40,393 nucleotides of DNA from Bacteroidales bacterium (GTDB taxonomy: Bacteria; Bacteroidota; Bacteroidia; Bacteroidales; UBA932): positions 1 to 40,393 of the forward strand of contig JAFVVN010000037.1 in assembly GCA_017502125.1 (NCBI GenBank), given 5' to 3'. The notes under the pieces are model-generated. The model was not told the origin of the DNA and did no database searches. It was given only the letters and a program-made list of their open reading frames with translations. Made by a program: the position numbers and the translations under genes. Positions 25,246 through 33,876 of this stretch are shown in pieces; position 1 is the stretch's first letter; each line of letters begins with the position of its first letter.

Positions 25246-25277
25246 CAAAATTACTAAATAAATGGCAATTAGCCAAA
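25246..25277 (-). promoter_or_regulatory. Promoter of psd and the CNNM gene
   Basis: -7 TAATTTTG (25246-25253) and TTTG (25274-25277) at 20 bases. The -33 box touches the end of cdsA. Confidence 0.65.
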
Positions 25278-26108
25278 TTATAAGACATTGACTACCATCA
25301 GATAAATGACACCCACCGGGATTGCTGTCAAAGCACTGTCAAATCTGTCCAGAAGACCTCCATGTCCGGGTATAAGGTCACCGGAATCCTTGATGGCATA
25401 GTGTCTTTTCCATTGAGATTCAATCAGGTCACCGTACACACCGGCCACATCAATCAGGACTGAAAGAACAAGGCAATGTACCAGAGGAAGATCAAATACT
25501 CCTGCGTAGTAGAGGGCTGCCGCAACTCCGACTGAAGTGAAAAGACCGCCCCAGAAACCTATCCACGACTTTTTAGGAGAGATGGATGGAAAAAGTTTCT
25601 TTCCATATTTCTGTCCTAAGGTGATTCCGAAGATATATGCACCGACATCGGATGCCCATACTATTGCAAAGAAGCATAGCAGAAGTACTCCGTTGAATGC
25701 ATGACCGTTGCAGAAGACCGCAAAGTTAAGGAATGACCAAGGAACAGCCACATAGACTATTGCAGTATAAAGGTTGGCAAACTTGTCAAATCTGCTCTTA
25801 TCCTTGACATACAGCGAGTTTACCATAAGGATGAAGACCGGAACCACAGCAAGAACCACGATACGGCCGGACATTCCGAATGCAAGATGCATGTATGTAA
25901 GTGCGAACAAGGTGATGCCTGCAAGTATTGAAAGTACCTGGGAGTAGCGGTATTCCTTGCCGCAGGTCATTCGAAGGAACTCCCTCATCATCAATATGAG
26001 AGAAAGCAGCATCACGACTCCGAACACATATTGATTGGTAAGAAGCGCAGCAATCATGATTGCCGCGAATCCTATCCCTGAGAGTGTCCTTTTGACAAAG
26101 TTATTCAT
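25278..26108 (-). CDS. cdsA: Phosphatidate cytidylyltransferase CdsA
   Basis: I start at ATG 26108 (MNNFVKRTLSGIGFAAIMIA); the longer frame upstream runs into ftsH. The 276-residue protein is mostly membrane helices (at least seven hydrophobic segments). It ends in the CdsA signature: ESQWKRHYAIKDSGDLIPGH followed by GGLLDRFDS, with the K-D and D-R-x-D metal and CTP residues. It activates phosphatidic acid with CTP to CDP-diacylglycerol for phospholipid synthesis. Only 16 bases separate it from ftsH, so they are co-transcribed; a terminator follows the stop. Confidence 0.95.
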   Translation of the reverse strand: MNNFVKRTLSGIGFAAIMIAALLTNQYVFGVVMLLSLILMMREFLRMTCGKEYRYSQVLSILAGITLFALTYMHLAFGMSGRIVVLAVVPVFILMVNSLYVKDKSRFDKFANLYTAIVYVAVPWSFLNFAVFCNGHAFNGVLLLCFFAIVWASDVGAYIFGITLGQKYGKKLFPSISPKKSWIGFWGGLFTSVGVAAALYYAGVFDLPLVHCLVLSVLIDVAGVYGDLIESQWKRHYAIKDSGDLIPGHGGLLDRFDSALTAIPVGVIYLMVVNVL

Positions 26109-26124
26109 TGATAGCGTTTTATGG

Positions 26125-28068
26125 TTAGTTCTCTGGATCCGCCTGGACATTTTCTTCCTTAGGCTCTCCTGCCCTTGGACCAAAAATCCTTTCGAGATCA
26201 TCTGCAAAGATAACTTCTTTCTCCAATAAAAGTGCAGCAAGCTGCATAAAACCGTCACGGTTTTCTGTAAGAATCATCCTTGTCCTCTCGTGAATCGTCT
26301 TAATGAGTTCCTTAACCTCCTTATCTATGAGTTCAGCTGTCTTCTCACTGTATGGCTTCGTGAGGTCATATCCTCGCGATCCTGTAGAATCATAGAACGA
26401 GAGATTTCCCACCTTGTCGCTCATACCGTAATAAGTCACCATTCCATACGCCATCTTCGTAAGTCGCTCAAGGTCATTCAAGGCGCCTGTAGAAGGCTGA
26501 CCATTAACGATTTCCTCAGCAACACGTCCACCAATGAGCGAGCACATTTCATCGATCATCTGTTCCTTGGTCACAAGCTGGCGTTCCTCAGGAAGGTACC
26601 AGGCTGCCCCCAGGGCCTGCCCGCGTGGAACTATAGTCACCTTGAAGAGAGGATTTGCGTGCGGCAGGAGCCAGCTTACAGTTGCATGGCCGGCCTCGTG
26701 GTGTGCAATCGACTTCTTCTCTTCAGGAGTGATTATCTTTGATTTCCTCTCAAGTCCACCGATTATCCTGTCCACGGCATCAAGGAAGTCCTGCTTGTCA
26801 ATAGCCTTCTTGTCATGTCTTGCCGCAGTGAGTGCCGCCTCATTGCAGACGTTTGCTATATCGGCTCCAGAGAATCCCGGAGTATGCTTGGCGAGAAATT
26901 CCAGGTCAAAATCATCAGCTAACTTCAGGTCACGGAGGTGAACCTTGAATATTTCCTCCCTTTCCTTAAGGTCAGGAAGATCGACATGAATCTGACGGTC
27001 GAATCGTCCGGCGCGCATCAATGCCTTGTCCAGGATGTCAGCTCTGTTGGTTGCAGCGAGTATGATTACTCCCGAATTTGTCCCGAAACCGTCCATTTCA
27101 GTGAGGAGCTGATTCAGAGTATTCTCCCGTTCGTCATTTGAGGAGAATCCGCCATTCTTGCTCCTTGCGCGACCCACAGCATCTATCTCATCGATGAAGA
27201 CGATGCATGGGGCCTTTTCCTTTGCCTGACGGAACAGGTCGCGTACACGTGAAGCACCGACTCCGACGAACATCTCCACAAAGTCTGAACCGGAGATCGA
27301 GAAGAACGGTACATTGGCTTCTCCTGCTACTGCCTTGGCCAGCAAGGTCTTACCAGTTCCTGGAGGGCCGACAAGCAATGCACCCTTAGGAATCTTTCCA
27401 CCCAGTGCTGTATATTTTTTCGGATTCTTGAGGAAATCGACGATCTCCATGACTTCGTCCTTCGCTCCATAGAGTCCGGCAACATCTTTGAAAGTCACTT
27501 TGATTTCATTTTTCTCAGCAAGCTTTCCTGTAGATTTGCCCACATTGAAAATGCCTCCTGGACCACCAGGACCGCCCATGTTCTTATTTATTCCCCGGAA
27601 CATGAACACCCACATGAAGATGAGAAGAAGCGGGAAAAGTATCCAGTCCAATATACCCCAGAAGTTCTCCTTGTTCTCGATGACAACTTTTACCTTCTCT
27701 GACTCAGGAAGCTGGGAGTTAAGTTCACCGAACATCTCCTCAGCATTGAAACTTCCGGAAACAAGGAACACGAAATGAGGTGACTTGCTCGGGATGTTGC
27801 CACCGAACCTGTCCGAATACTTCTCTATCCGGTCAGGCTTCATCGTGATATGTCCTTCAAACTCATTCCGGACAAAAACCACCTCCTTGATATCACCTGC
27901 AAGCCACTGCTTCTTGACTTCATCCCACTCCTCTTTCTGAGGATTGGCTCCGTTCTGATTGAAGAACATCCAGCCGATTCCTATCAGCAGGAGGATATAT
28001 ATCCAGGATATGTTGAATTTGAATCTTATGGTCTTACCCTTGCGGGGGTTCTTATTCTCTACTGCCAT
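26125..28068 (-). CDS. ftsH: ATP-dependent zinc metalloprotease FtsH
   Basis: The 647-residue membrane protease degrades misfolded and regulatory proteins. Two membrane helices flank a periplasmic domain (about residues 20-36 and 138-157). The AAA+ module has GPPGTGKT at 234-241, Walker [12 protein letters not shown] at about 288-298 and the second region of homology MRAGRFDR. The zinc motif HEAGH is at 456-460, and a C-terminal helical region follows (about 510-647). A glycine-rich linker (MGGPGGPGG) joins the second helix to the ATPase. It lies 14 bases after rsfS and 16 before cdsA, in a run expressed from the rsfS promoter. Confidence 0.97.
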   Translation of the reverse strand: MAVENKNPRKGKTIRFKFNISWIYILLLIGIGWMFFNQNGANPQKEEWDEVKKQWLAGDIKEVVFVRNEFEGHITMKPDRIEKYSDRFGGNIPSKSPHFVFLVSGSFNAEEMFGELNSQLPESEKVKVVIENKENFWGILDWILFPLLLIFMWVFMFRGINKNMGGPGGPGGIFNVGKSTGKLAEKNEIKVTFKDVAGLYGAKDEVMEIVDFLKNPKKYTALGGKIPKGALLVGPPGTGKTLLAKAVAGEANVPFFSISGSDFVEMFVGVGASRVRDLFRQAKEKAPCIVFIDEIDAVGRARSKNGGFSSNDERENTLNQLLTEMDGFGTNSGVIILAATNRADILDKALMRAGRFDRQIHVDLPDLKEREEIFKVHLRDLKLADDFDLEFLAKHTPGFSGADIANVCNEAALTAARHDKKAIDKQDFLDAVDRIIGGLERKSKIITPEEKKSIAHHEAGHATVSWLLPHANPLFKVTIVPRGQALGAAWYLPEERQLVTKEQMIDEMCSLIGGRVAEEIVNGQPSTGALNDLERLTKMAYGMVTYYGMSDKVGNLSFYDSTGSRGYDLTKPYSEKTAELIDKEVKELIKTIHERTRMILTENRDGFMQLAALLLEKEVIFADDLERIFGPRAGEPKEENVQADPEN

Positions 28069-28082
28069 GGTTCACTTCGAAA

Positions 28083-28430
28083 TTAGTCCTCATATATGGT
28101 TCTGTCAGCATCTGCCCACAAATCCTCCAGACGATAGAACGACCTGTATGGTGTCTGGAACACATGCACGACTATGTCACCATAGTCCAGAATGACCCAG
28201 AATGCATTTTCCTTACCCTGGGTTCTTGTCACCTTTCTTCTGCATTTTTCGATCATCCGCTCTTCCACATTGTCAGCAATCGCCACAACCTGTGGAGCTG
28301 AATCTGCATTACATACTATGAAATGGTCTGAAATCGCTGTTCCGATGGATCTGAGGTCAAGAGACACTACATCCTGTCCCTTCTTTTCAAGCATTGCATC
28401 TGCAATGACCTTTAGTTCTGAGTTGTTCAT
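28083..28430 (-). CDS. rsfS: Ribosomal silencing factor RsfS
   Basis: Start at ATG 28430 (MNNSELKVIADAMLEKKGQD); the codon two positions earlier is only a TTG. The 115-residue protein has the RsfS pattern VVSLDLRSIGTAISDHFIVC, SAPQVVAIADNVEE, and the closing WVILDYGDIVVHVFQTPYRS and FYRLEDLWADA. It binds ribosomal protein uL14 and blocks subunit joining when nutrients are low. It is first of the run with ftsH and cdsA. Confidence 0.94.
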   Translation of the reverse strand: MNNSELKVIADAMLEKKGQDVVSLDLRSIGTAISDHFIVCNADSAPQVVAIADNVEERMIEKCRRKVTRTQGKENAFWVILDYGDIVVHVFQTPYRSFYRLEDLWADADRTIYED

Positions 28431-28446
28431 TATCAAAAATTATAGT

Positions 28447-28497
28447 TAATTTTGCAAAAATACGTGCAAAGATAAGCAAAATCCGCACCATGACAAA
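28447..28497. promoter_or_regulatory. Divergent overlapping promoters of birA and rsfS
   Basis: For birA (plus): TTG at 28423-28425 and -7 TAATTTTG at 28447-28454. For rsfS (minus): -7 TATCTTTG at 28467-28474 and TTTG at 28494-28497, 19 bases apart. The rsfS -33 box lies inside the first codons of birA, so the two promoters are likely to interfere. Confidence 0.6.
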
Positions 28498-29104
28498 GAA
28501 GCATGACATTATATGGATCGACGAGACAGATTCCACGAACAGTGAGGCTGCAAGGCGTATTCCGGAACTTGACAATTTGTCAGTTCTGTCAGCACGGTGC
28601 CAGATTTCAGGGCGAGGCCAGCATGATCATGTGTGGATGAGCGAGCCAGGCAGGAATCTGACATTCTCCATTGTTCTGAAGTACAATATGCCTGGGTCCT
28701 CAGAAGATTCCTCTGCCCTCCCTCCTTTCATGGCAAAGGACCAGGCAGCAATCAGCGACATTACGGCTTCTTCCGTAATAGAATTTCTCCGTCGTCATGG
28801 AATCAAAGGCAGCATAAAGTATCCCAATGACATTCTGGTCGGAGGTAAAAAGATATGCGGCATCCTTATAGAGCATACTGTAAAGGGAATGTATCTTACC
28901 GACACCATTATAGGTATCGGACTGAATGTCAATCAGAAGGACTTTGGAATTTCATTGCCTGATGCCACATCCATCGCCATATTGAAGGATGAAACAAAAG
29001 ATCCAGCTCATGGTGAACTGGATCTGGATTCATGCCTCGAAGAGTTTATGGAGATATTCAGCCTCGCATTGCAGAAATTATTTCAGATGGATTGTCAGCC
29101 TTGA
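28490..29104 (+). CDS. birA: Biotin--[acetyl-CoA-carboxylase] ligase BirA
   Basis: The 204-residue protein attaches biotin to carboxylase subunits. Visible: WIDETDSTNSEA, the biotin-binding GRGQHDHVWMSEPGRNLTFS (GRGR-like loop), IKYPNDILVGGKKICGIL with the active Lys, and IGIGLNVNQ. It lacks the N-terminal DNA-binding domain of E. coli BirA and nearly all of the C-terminal SH3-like domain, so it is an enzyme only. Its last 47 bases overlap the 3' end of rpe on the opposite strand. Confidence 0.93.
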   Translation: MTKKHDIIWIDETDSTNSEAARRIPELDNLSVLSARCQISGRGQHDHVWMSEPGRNLTFSIVLKYNMPGSSEDSSALPPFMAKDQAAISDITASSVIEFLRRHGIKGSIKYPNDILVGGKKICGILIEHTVKGMYLTDTIIGIGLNVNQKDFGISLPDATSIAILKDETKDPAHGELDLDSCLEEFMEIFSLALQKLFQMDCQP

Positions 29105-29699
29105 AGACAGCACTGCCTGCAACGAGGATTTCAGCACCGGCATCTATCAGCATTCGGGAGTTTGCGGGTGAAACTCCTCCGTCCACTTCTATCTTGACAT
29201 CGAGATTGTTCTTCTTTATCTCCGCCTTCAATGTGCGGATGCGTTCATAAGTATCTTCTATGAATCTCTGCCCGCCGAAACCGGCATAAACAGACATAAG
29301 AATGATATAGTCACAAAGATGCAGGTATGGGTAAAGACTCTCTACCGGAATGTCCGGATTGATGACCAGTCCTGCCTTCATGCCTGCCTCCCGTATTGCG
29401 AGAAGTGTCTGAGCCGGCTTGTCTGTAGCATTGAGATGGAAACTGAGCATATGCACACCAAGTCTTGCAAATCTTTCCACATATTTCTCAGGATGCACAA
29501 TCATAAGGTGAACATCCATCGGTTTGCGTGCTGCTGAAGCGATAGCCTCTACCACCGGAAAACCGTATGAAATGTTGGGTACGAAGACACCATCCATGAC
29601 GTCAAGGTGGAAAAGGTCAGCATGTTCGTTCACCATTTCCACATCTCTACCGAGGTTAAGAAAATCGGCAGAAAGCATTGAGGGAGCTATCTGTATCAT
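29058..29699 (-). CDS. rpe: Ribulose-phosphate 3-epimerase
   Basis: The 213-residue TIM-barrel enzyme interconverts ribulose 5-phosphate and xylulose 5-phosphate. Motifs: IAPSMLSADFLNLGRDVE, LFHLDVMDGVFVPNISYG, MDVHLMIVHPE, LMSVYAGFGGQRFI, IEVDGGVSP and AEILVAGSAVF, with metal-binding His/Asp residues in place. It starts one base after the pepD stop and shares a transcript with it. The convergent birA overlap is unusual for two core genes and leaves no space for a terminator. Confidence 0.95.
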   Translation of the reverse strand: MIQIAPSMLSADFLNLGRDVEMVNEHADLFHLDVMDGVFVPNISYGFPVVEAIASAARKPMDVHLMIVHPEKYVERFARLGVHMLSFHLNATDKPAQTLLAIREAGMKAGLVINPDIPVESLYPYLHLCDYIILMSVYAGFGGQRFIEDTYERIRTLKAEIKKNNLDVKIEVDGGVSPANSRMLIDAGAEILVAGSAVFKADNPSEIISAMRG

Positions 29700-29700
29700 C

Positions 29701-31134
29701 TTATCTGTAATTTACTATAAGGTCAACAAGAAGGGCTACGAACTTGTCCAGTGAAGCCAGGTCGAGACGCTCACCAGGAGCATGGACTCCGCGGAGTGTA
29801 GGACCGAATGAAATCATATCAAGTCCCGGGAACTTTTCGGTGAACAGTCCACATTCAAGACCGGCGTGAATTGCCTTGACCTTCGGTTCTATGCCAAAAA
29901 GCTTCCTGTAGGATGCCACGCATGCATCTCTGACAGGTGATTCAGCAGCTGGAGCCCAGCCCGGATACTCCCCTTCATGCCTGACTATCGCACCTGCGAG
30001 CACAAAGCATGCCTCCATCTTTGCCGCAGCCGCCCGACGTGCAGCCGTAACACAACTTCTCTGGCTTGATCCTATGCGGATGACACCAGGTTCGGTCATC
30101 TTTACAGAAGCAAGATTGGTCGATGTCTCCACAAAGTTCTCAATATCCTGACTCATCGCAAGTACTCCATGAGGAGAAGCGCAGAGAGCGGTTACAAGAT
30201 TCCATGCCGTCATTTCATCGATTGCCGTCTCTCTCTCTGAGTGACCTTCAGCATAACCCACCTTTATATCCTTTTCAATCGCTCCATATTCCTCGATCAC
30301 ACCTTCCTTGTATTCTTCGAGCCTCTCATTAATGATATCAAGGGTATCAGGTTCTGCAGCAATCACAGCCTTGGCCTCTCGAGCAATTGCATTTCTCTTG
30401 TTACCTCCATCGATGCTGATCAGCTGCCAGTCAAGATCGATGATGCTGTAAAGAAAGCGTCCAAGCAGCTGAACTGCATTTGCCCTTCCCTTATTGATGT
30501 CATCACCGCTATGACCGCCCATCGCATCCTTGACATACACGGTTTCCATCACAAAATCTTCCTGAACCGGTTCATCCTTGTAATGGAACTCGGCAGTCGT
30601 GTCCAGACCACCGGCGCATCCGACAAAGATCTCACCTTCATCTTCAGAGTCAAGGTTCAGGAGTACCTTACCCGAGAAGAAACCAGGCTGCAGTGCCATG
30701 GCTCCATCAAGTCCGGTCTCTTCTGCTGTCGTAAAAAGGCATTCTATCTTTCCGCAAGGCATATCACTGTCAAGAAGAGCAAGCTGAGCAGCCATACCGA
30801 TTCCACAGTCTGCACCAAGAGTGGTGTCTGGAGCTATCATCCAGCCATTCTCTATTACATATCTGATAGGATCTTTTCTGAAGTCATGCTGCACTCCTTC
30901 GTTTTTCTCACAGACCATATCAGAATGACTCTGAAGTACAATTACCGGAACAGATTCATAACCCGGCGCCGCCTCCTTGACAATCAGGACATTACCGGCA
31001 TCATCAGTCTTGCATTCGAGGGCATGTGATGCTGCGAATTTCTGAAGATACGCTATTATATGCTCCTCATGACCGGATTCACGAGGAATCTTGGTGATTT
31101 CCTTAAAGAAGGACAGTACTTTTTCTGAATTCAT
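29701..31134 (-). CDS. pepD: Aminoacyl-histidine dipeptidase PepD (M20 family)
   Basis: The 477-residue zinc peptidase removes amino acids from short peptides with histidine such as carnosine. Motifs: VIVLQSHSDMVCEKN (first metal ligand and catalytic Asp), TTLGADCGIGMAA (bridging Asp), LFTTAEETGLDGAM (catalytic Glu and metal Glu), and HAGLECGLF for the final His. The central lid domain is about residues 195-380. It is complete, and rpe follows one base after its stop. Confidence 0.94.
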   Translation of the reverse strand: MNSEKVLSFFKEITKIPRESGHEEHIIAYLQKFAASHALECKTDDAGNVLIVKEAAPGYESVPVIVLQSHSDMVCEKNEGVQHDFRKDPIRYVIENGWMIAPDTTLGADCGIGMAAQLALLDSDMPCGKIECLFTTAEETGLDGAMALQPGFFSGKVLLNLDSEDEGEIFVGCAGGLDTTAEFHYKDEPVQEDFVMETVYVKDAMGGHSGDDINKGRANAVQLLGRFLYSIIDLDWQLISIDGGNKRNAIAREAKAVIAAEPDTLDIINERLEEYKEGVIEEYGAIEKDIKVGYAEGHSERETAIDEMTAWNLVTALCASPHGVLAMSQDIENFVETSTNLASVKMTEPGVIRIGSSQRSCVTAARRAAAAKMEACFVLAGAIVRHEGEYPGWAPAAESPVRDACVASYRKLFGIEPKVKAIHAGLECGLFTEKFPGLDMISFGPTLRGVHAPGERLDLASLDKFVALLVDLIVNYR

Positions 31135-31168
31135 ATTTGTCTATATCAGGTTAGTTAATGTAAACGAA

Positions 31169-31202
31169 TAATCCCTGCAAAGATATCACTTTACAGGGAT
31201 TA
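31169..31202. terminator. Hairpin between dnaA and pepD
   Basis: TAATCCCTG (31169-31177) pairs with CAGGGATTA (31194-31202), continued by AAAG/CTTT around ATATCA. It follows dnaA on the minus strand but the T tract is weak. Within it, CAAAGATA (31178-31185) reads TATCTTTG on the minus strand and may be the -7 box of pepD. Confidence 0.55.
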
Positions 31203-31223
31203 ATCACTTATACTGAAAAATAG

Positions 31224-31232
31224 TTATCAACA
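31224..31232. promoter_or_regulatory. Possible DnaA box beside dnaA
   Basis: TTATCAACA at 31224-31232 differs from TTATCCACA at one base. It lies just beyond the dnaA stop. A lone box of this quality is weak evidence. Confidence 0.3.
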
Positions 31233-31234
31233 AT

Positions 31235-32656
31235 TTATCGGCGAACAGGCACAAGCATCTTTTCGATATCCGCCACATACTGTCTGAAAGTCTTGTCAGT
31301 CGACATCAGGTCTCCCACTGTCGTACATGCATGAAGTACGGTTGCGTGATCCTTGCCTCCTATCTCAGCTCCAATGGTTGAAAGCGAACAGTTGATGAGG
31401 TTTCTGGACATATACATCGCAATCTGACGAGCCTGCACTATCTGACGCTTACGGGTCTTGGAAAGAAGGTCGTCACGGGTGATGTTGAAATAGTCACATA
31501 CAACCTTCTGGACCTTGTCTATAGTAACATCATTATGCTCTTCACCGACTATCTTCTCTGTGATGCTCTCCGCAAGTTCAACCGTTATTTCCCTATGCGC
31601 GAGCGTAGCATTTGCAATCAGTGAAATCAGGGCACCTTCAAGCTCACGGAAATTTGACTTTATCCTCGTCGCAAGGAAGTGAAGTACATCATCATTCAAC
31701 TGCACTCCCTCTCTGAAAGCCCTTGCACGGAGCATCTGGAGTCTTGTCTGGAAATCCGGCTTCTGAAGTTCCACCGAAAGTCCCCATTTGAGACGTGAAA
31801 CGAGTCTTTCCTCAAAGTTTTCAAGCTCGACTGAAGGCCTGTCTGACGTGAATATCAGCTGCTTGCCTGACTGATGGAGATGATTGAATATATTGAAGAA
31901 TGCATTCTGACAACCTGGACTCTGAAGATCCTGGATATCGTCTACAATGAGAACGTCTATCTTCATATAGAAAGCGAGGAAGTCGGTAAGCTTGTTACGG
32001 ACATTTGTCGCATCCATATACTGGATCTTGAATCGGTTCGCAGGTACATAAAGTACAACCAGCTCAGGATATCTCTTCTTTATGGCTATTCCGATTGCCT
32101 GAGCGAGATGAGTCTTGCCCAGACCAGGACCACCGAAAAGGAAAAGCGGGTTGAATGCTGTCTTGCCAGGAGCGGCAGAAATACTTTCTCCGGCTGTAAA
32201 GCCCATTTTATTGCACTCACCTACTATGAGGTTCTCAAAACAATATACAGGATTGAGCTGCGGATTTATCTGGACTCTCTGGATACCAGGGAAAACAAAC
32301 GGGCCCGGCTGTCCTCCACGTGCATAAGTCTCTATCGAAACAGGTCTGTTGACCGGCTCATTTCCATGCGAAGCGGGGTATTTGAGCGGTTGCTGTCTCT
32401 GAACTGGCGTCACAACATAAACGAGCCTGGCAGCTGTTCCCAATTCCTTCTTGAGTGAAGCTCTAAGGAGATCGAGATACGCCCCTTCCAGATACTCACG
32501 GAAAAACTCAGATGGCACCTCTACAGTAAGAGTAGACTCAACAAGTGAAACAGGCTTGATCGGCCTGAACCACAGGTTGAACTGTTTTGGGTCTATGTTC
32601 TGCTGAATAAAATTCAAGCAGTTGCCCCAAACAGATATGTGCCTTTCTTGTGTCAT
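31235..32656 (-). CDS. dnaA: Chromosomal replication initiator protein DnaA
   Basis: The 473-residue initiator has all four domains. N-terminal domain I (VWGNCLNFIQQNI, FNLWFRPIKPVSL) is followed by a variable linker (about residues 85-140). The AAA+ domain III has FGGPGLGKTHLAQAIG (Walker A) and IDVLIVDDIQDL (Walker B). C-terminal DNA-binding domain IV has the signature GGKDHATVLHACTTV. It opens DNA at oriC by binding DnaA boxes. The upstream region (32657-32927) holds paired inverted repeats and no clear promoter was found. Confidence 0.97.
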   Translation of the reverse strand: MTQERHISVWGNCLNFIQQNIDPKQFNLWFRPIKPVSLVESTLTVEVPSEFFREYLEGAYLDLLRASLKKELGTAARLVYVVTPVQRQQPLKYPASHGNEPVNRPVSIETYARGGQPGPFVFPGIQRVQINPQLNPVYCFENLIVGECNKMGFTAGESISAAPGKTAFNPLFLFGGPGLGKTHLAQAIGIAIKKRYPELVVLYVPANRFKIQYMDATNVRNKLTDFLAFYMKIDVLIVDDIQDLQSPGCQNAFFNIFNHLHQSGKQLIFTSDRPSVELENFEERLVSRLKWGLSVELQKPDFQTRLQMLRARAFREGVQLNDDVLHFLATRIKSNFRELEGALISLIANATLAHREITVELAESITEKIVGEEHNDVTIDKVQKVVCDYFNITRDDLLSKTRKRQIVQARQIAMYMSRNLINCSLSTIGAEIGGKDHATVLHACTTVGDLMSTDKTFRQYVADIEKMLVPVRR

Positions 32657-32927
32657 TTAAATGGATTGAGTTAAGTTTTAGACCCCTCGTTCAAATTCGA
32701 ATACAAAGATGAGGAAAAAAATCTTATAAAAAACAAAAATTGCTATTGTTTTTTAATTTTATTTTACTTTATCAGTTTCCGTTTTTCTAAAACTGATAAA
32801 GTTGTATCTAATTGACATTCAAACAGATACAACTTTGGAAAATCGCTAAGTATCTCATCTTGGTGCGATTACCTATTTATAATTTTTCAAAACTACTATA
32901 TTGCATATTTTATATGCTCAGAGTAGC
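32657..32927. other. AT-rich upstream region of dnaA with overlapping inverted repeats
   Basis: The 271 bases between dnaA and the mlaD-like gene are AT-rich and hold no gene. Repeat one: ACTTTATCAGTTT (32766-32778) pairs with 32790-32802 around 11 bases. Repeat two: AAAGTTGTATCT (32798-32809) pairs with 32825-32836 around 15 bases. Their arms overlap by five bases, so only one hairpin or cruciform can form at a time. A third, GCATAT-TTT-ATATGC, is at 32903-32917. A role as oriC or as a regulatory site for dnaA is possible but unproven; no consensus DnaA box is present. Confidence 0.45.
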
Positions 32928-33839
32928 CTAGAATACCGAAATTTTTATATACTTTTTCGGATTTTCCTGTATTTTTCTTACAAGTATATCAACATCATTT
33001 AAAAGAGAATCAACCGAATCATATATCGAATCATTGTTGAGAAGTTTGCCGACCGTTCCTTCAGGATCGTTTATATTGTTCAGCAATTCATGGAAAGAAG
33101 ATATAAGCTCGTTGATGTCTTCTTCATTCAATGAGGATACAATGTCATTCACATCCGTCATTGTTGTGTCTATCTTGGCGGCAATCGCATTGAATTTATC
33201 CGAAAGTGACGACAGATTGTCAGCTAAGGTTTCAAAGTCGTCGGATTTACCCCCGACTGTTGCTGCAAGCCGGCGGACATCCTCCATGGTTCTTTCGATA
33301 TGAGTTACAGTGCGTGCAATGCTTCGGGTATTTTCCTCCGACAGTACTTTGTTGACACCGGAAACGGTCATCCCAAGGCTGTCGATGGTAGAGCTCACCT
33401 TATTCAGCATCGGACCTATTTCCTTTGACAGGGCATCCATAAGACCCGCTTCAAAGTCCGGCTGAAGAAATCCCCCATCGTCTACCATAGTTTCAGATGT
33501 GCCTGGGTCCAGTCTGATTCCTTTGCCTCCCATGATGTCGACCGAATAAATGGTCATCTTCGAGTCCTCAGGTATCCTGAATTCCTTCTTTATGGAACAA
33601 GTCACCTTAAAGTCATCAGTCTCGGGACGGTATACGACCTCAGACACCTTGCCAGCCTTGAATCCCTTGACATATACAGGAGCGGACGCGACAAGTCCTT
33701 CCACATTATCGTATTCCGAAACAACCTCTATCTCTCTGTTCATAATATCCTCGCCACGGAGATAGTTGATCAGAAAAAAAGATGCAGTCAACACGACCAC
33801 CACAAAGACACCGATCTTGATTTCCTTAGCGTACTTCAT
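32928..33839 (-). CDS. MlaD/MCE-domain lipid transport protein
   Basis: The 303-residue protein has one N-terminal membrane helix (about residues 9-27, IGVFVVVVLTASFFLINYL). An MCE domain follows (about 35-115) with YDNVEGLVASAPVYVKGFKA, GKVSEVVY and IMGGKGIRL. The rest is a long amphipathic coiled region (about 130-290). MCE proteins form the periplasmic lipid tunnel of Mla-type transporters. The usual permease and ATPase genes are not in this window. It follows the amidase gene by about 37 bases on the same strand. Confidence 0.9.
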   Translation of the reverse strand: MKYAKEIKIGVFVVVVLTASFFLINYLRGEDIMNREIEVVSEYDNVEGLVASAPVYVKGFKAGKVSEVVYRPETDDFKVTCSIKKEFRIPEDSKMTIYSVDIMGGKGIRLDPGTSETMVDDGGFLQPDFEAGLMDALSKEIGPMLNKVSSTIDSLGMTVSGVNKVLSEENTRSIARTVTHIERTMEDVRRLAATVGGKSDDFETLADNLSSLSDKFNAIAAKIDTTMTDVNDIVSSLNEEDINELISSFHELLNNINDPEGTVGKLLNNDSIYDSVDSLLNDVDILVRKIQENPKKYIKISVF

Positions 33840-33876
33840 ATTGCCTAAGATTTTACCTTATATATTATATATATGA

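Noticed and set aside
30241-31029. Plus-strand 262-residue frame
   Set aside because: It is the antisense shadow of pepD.
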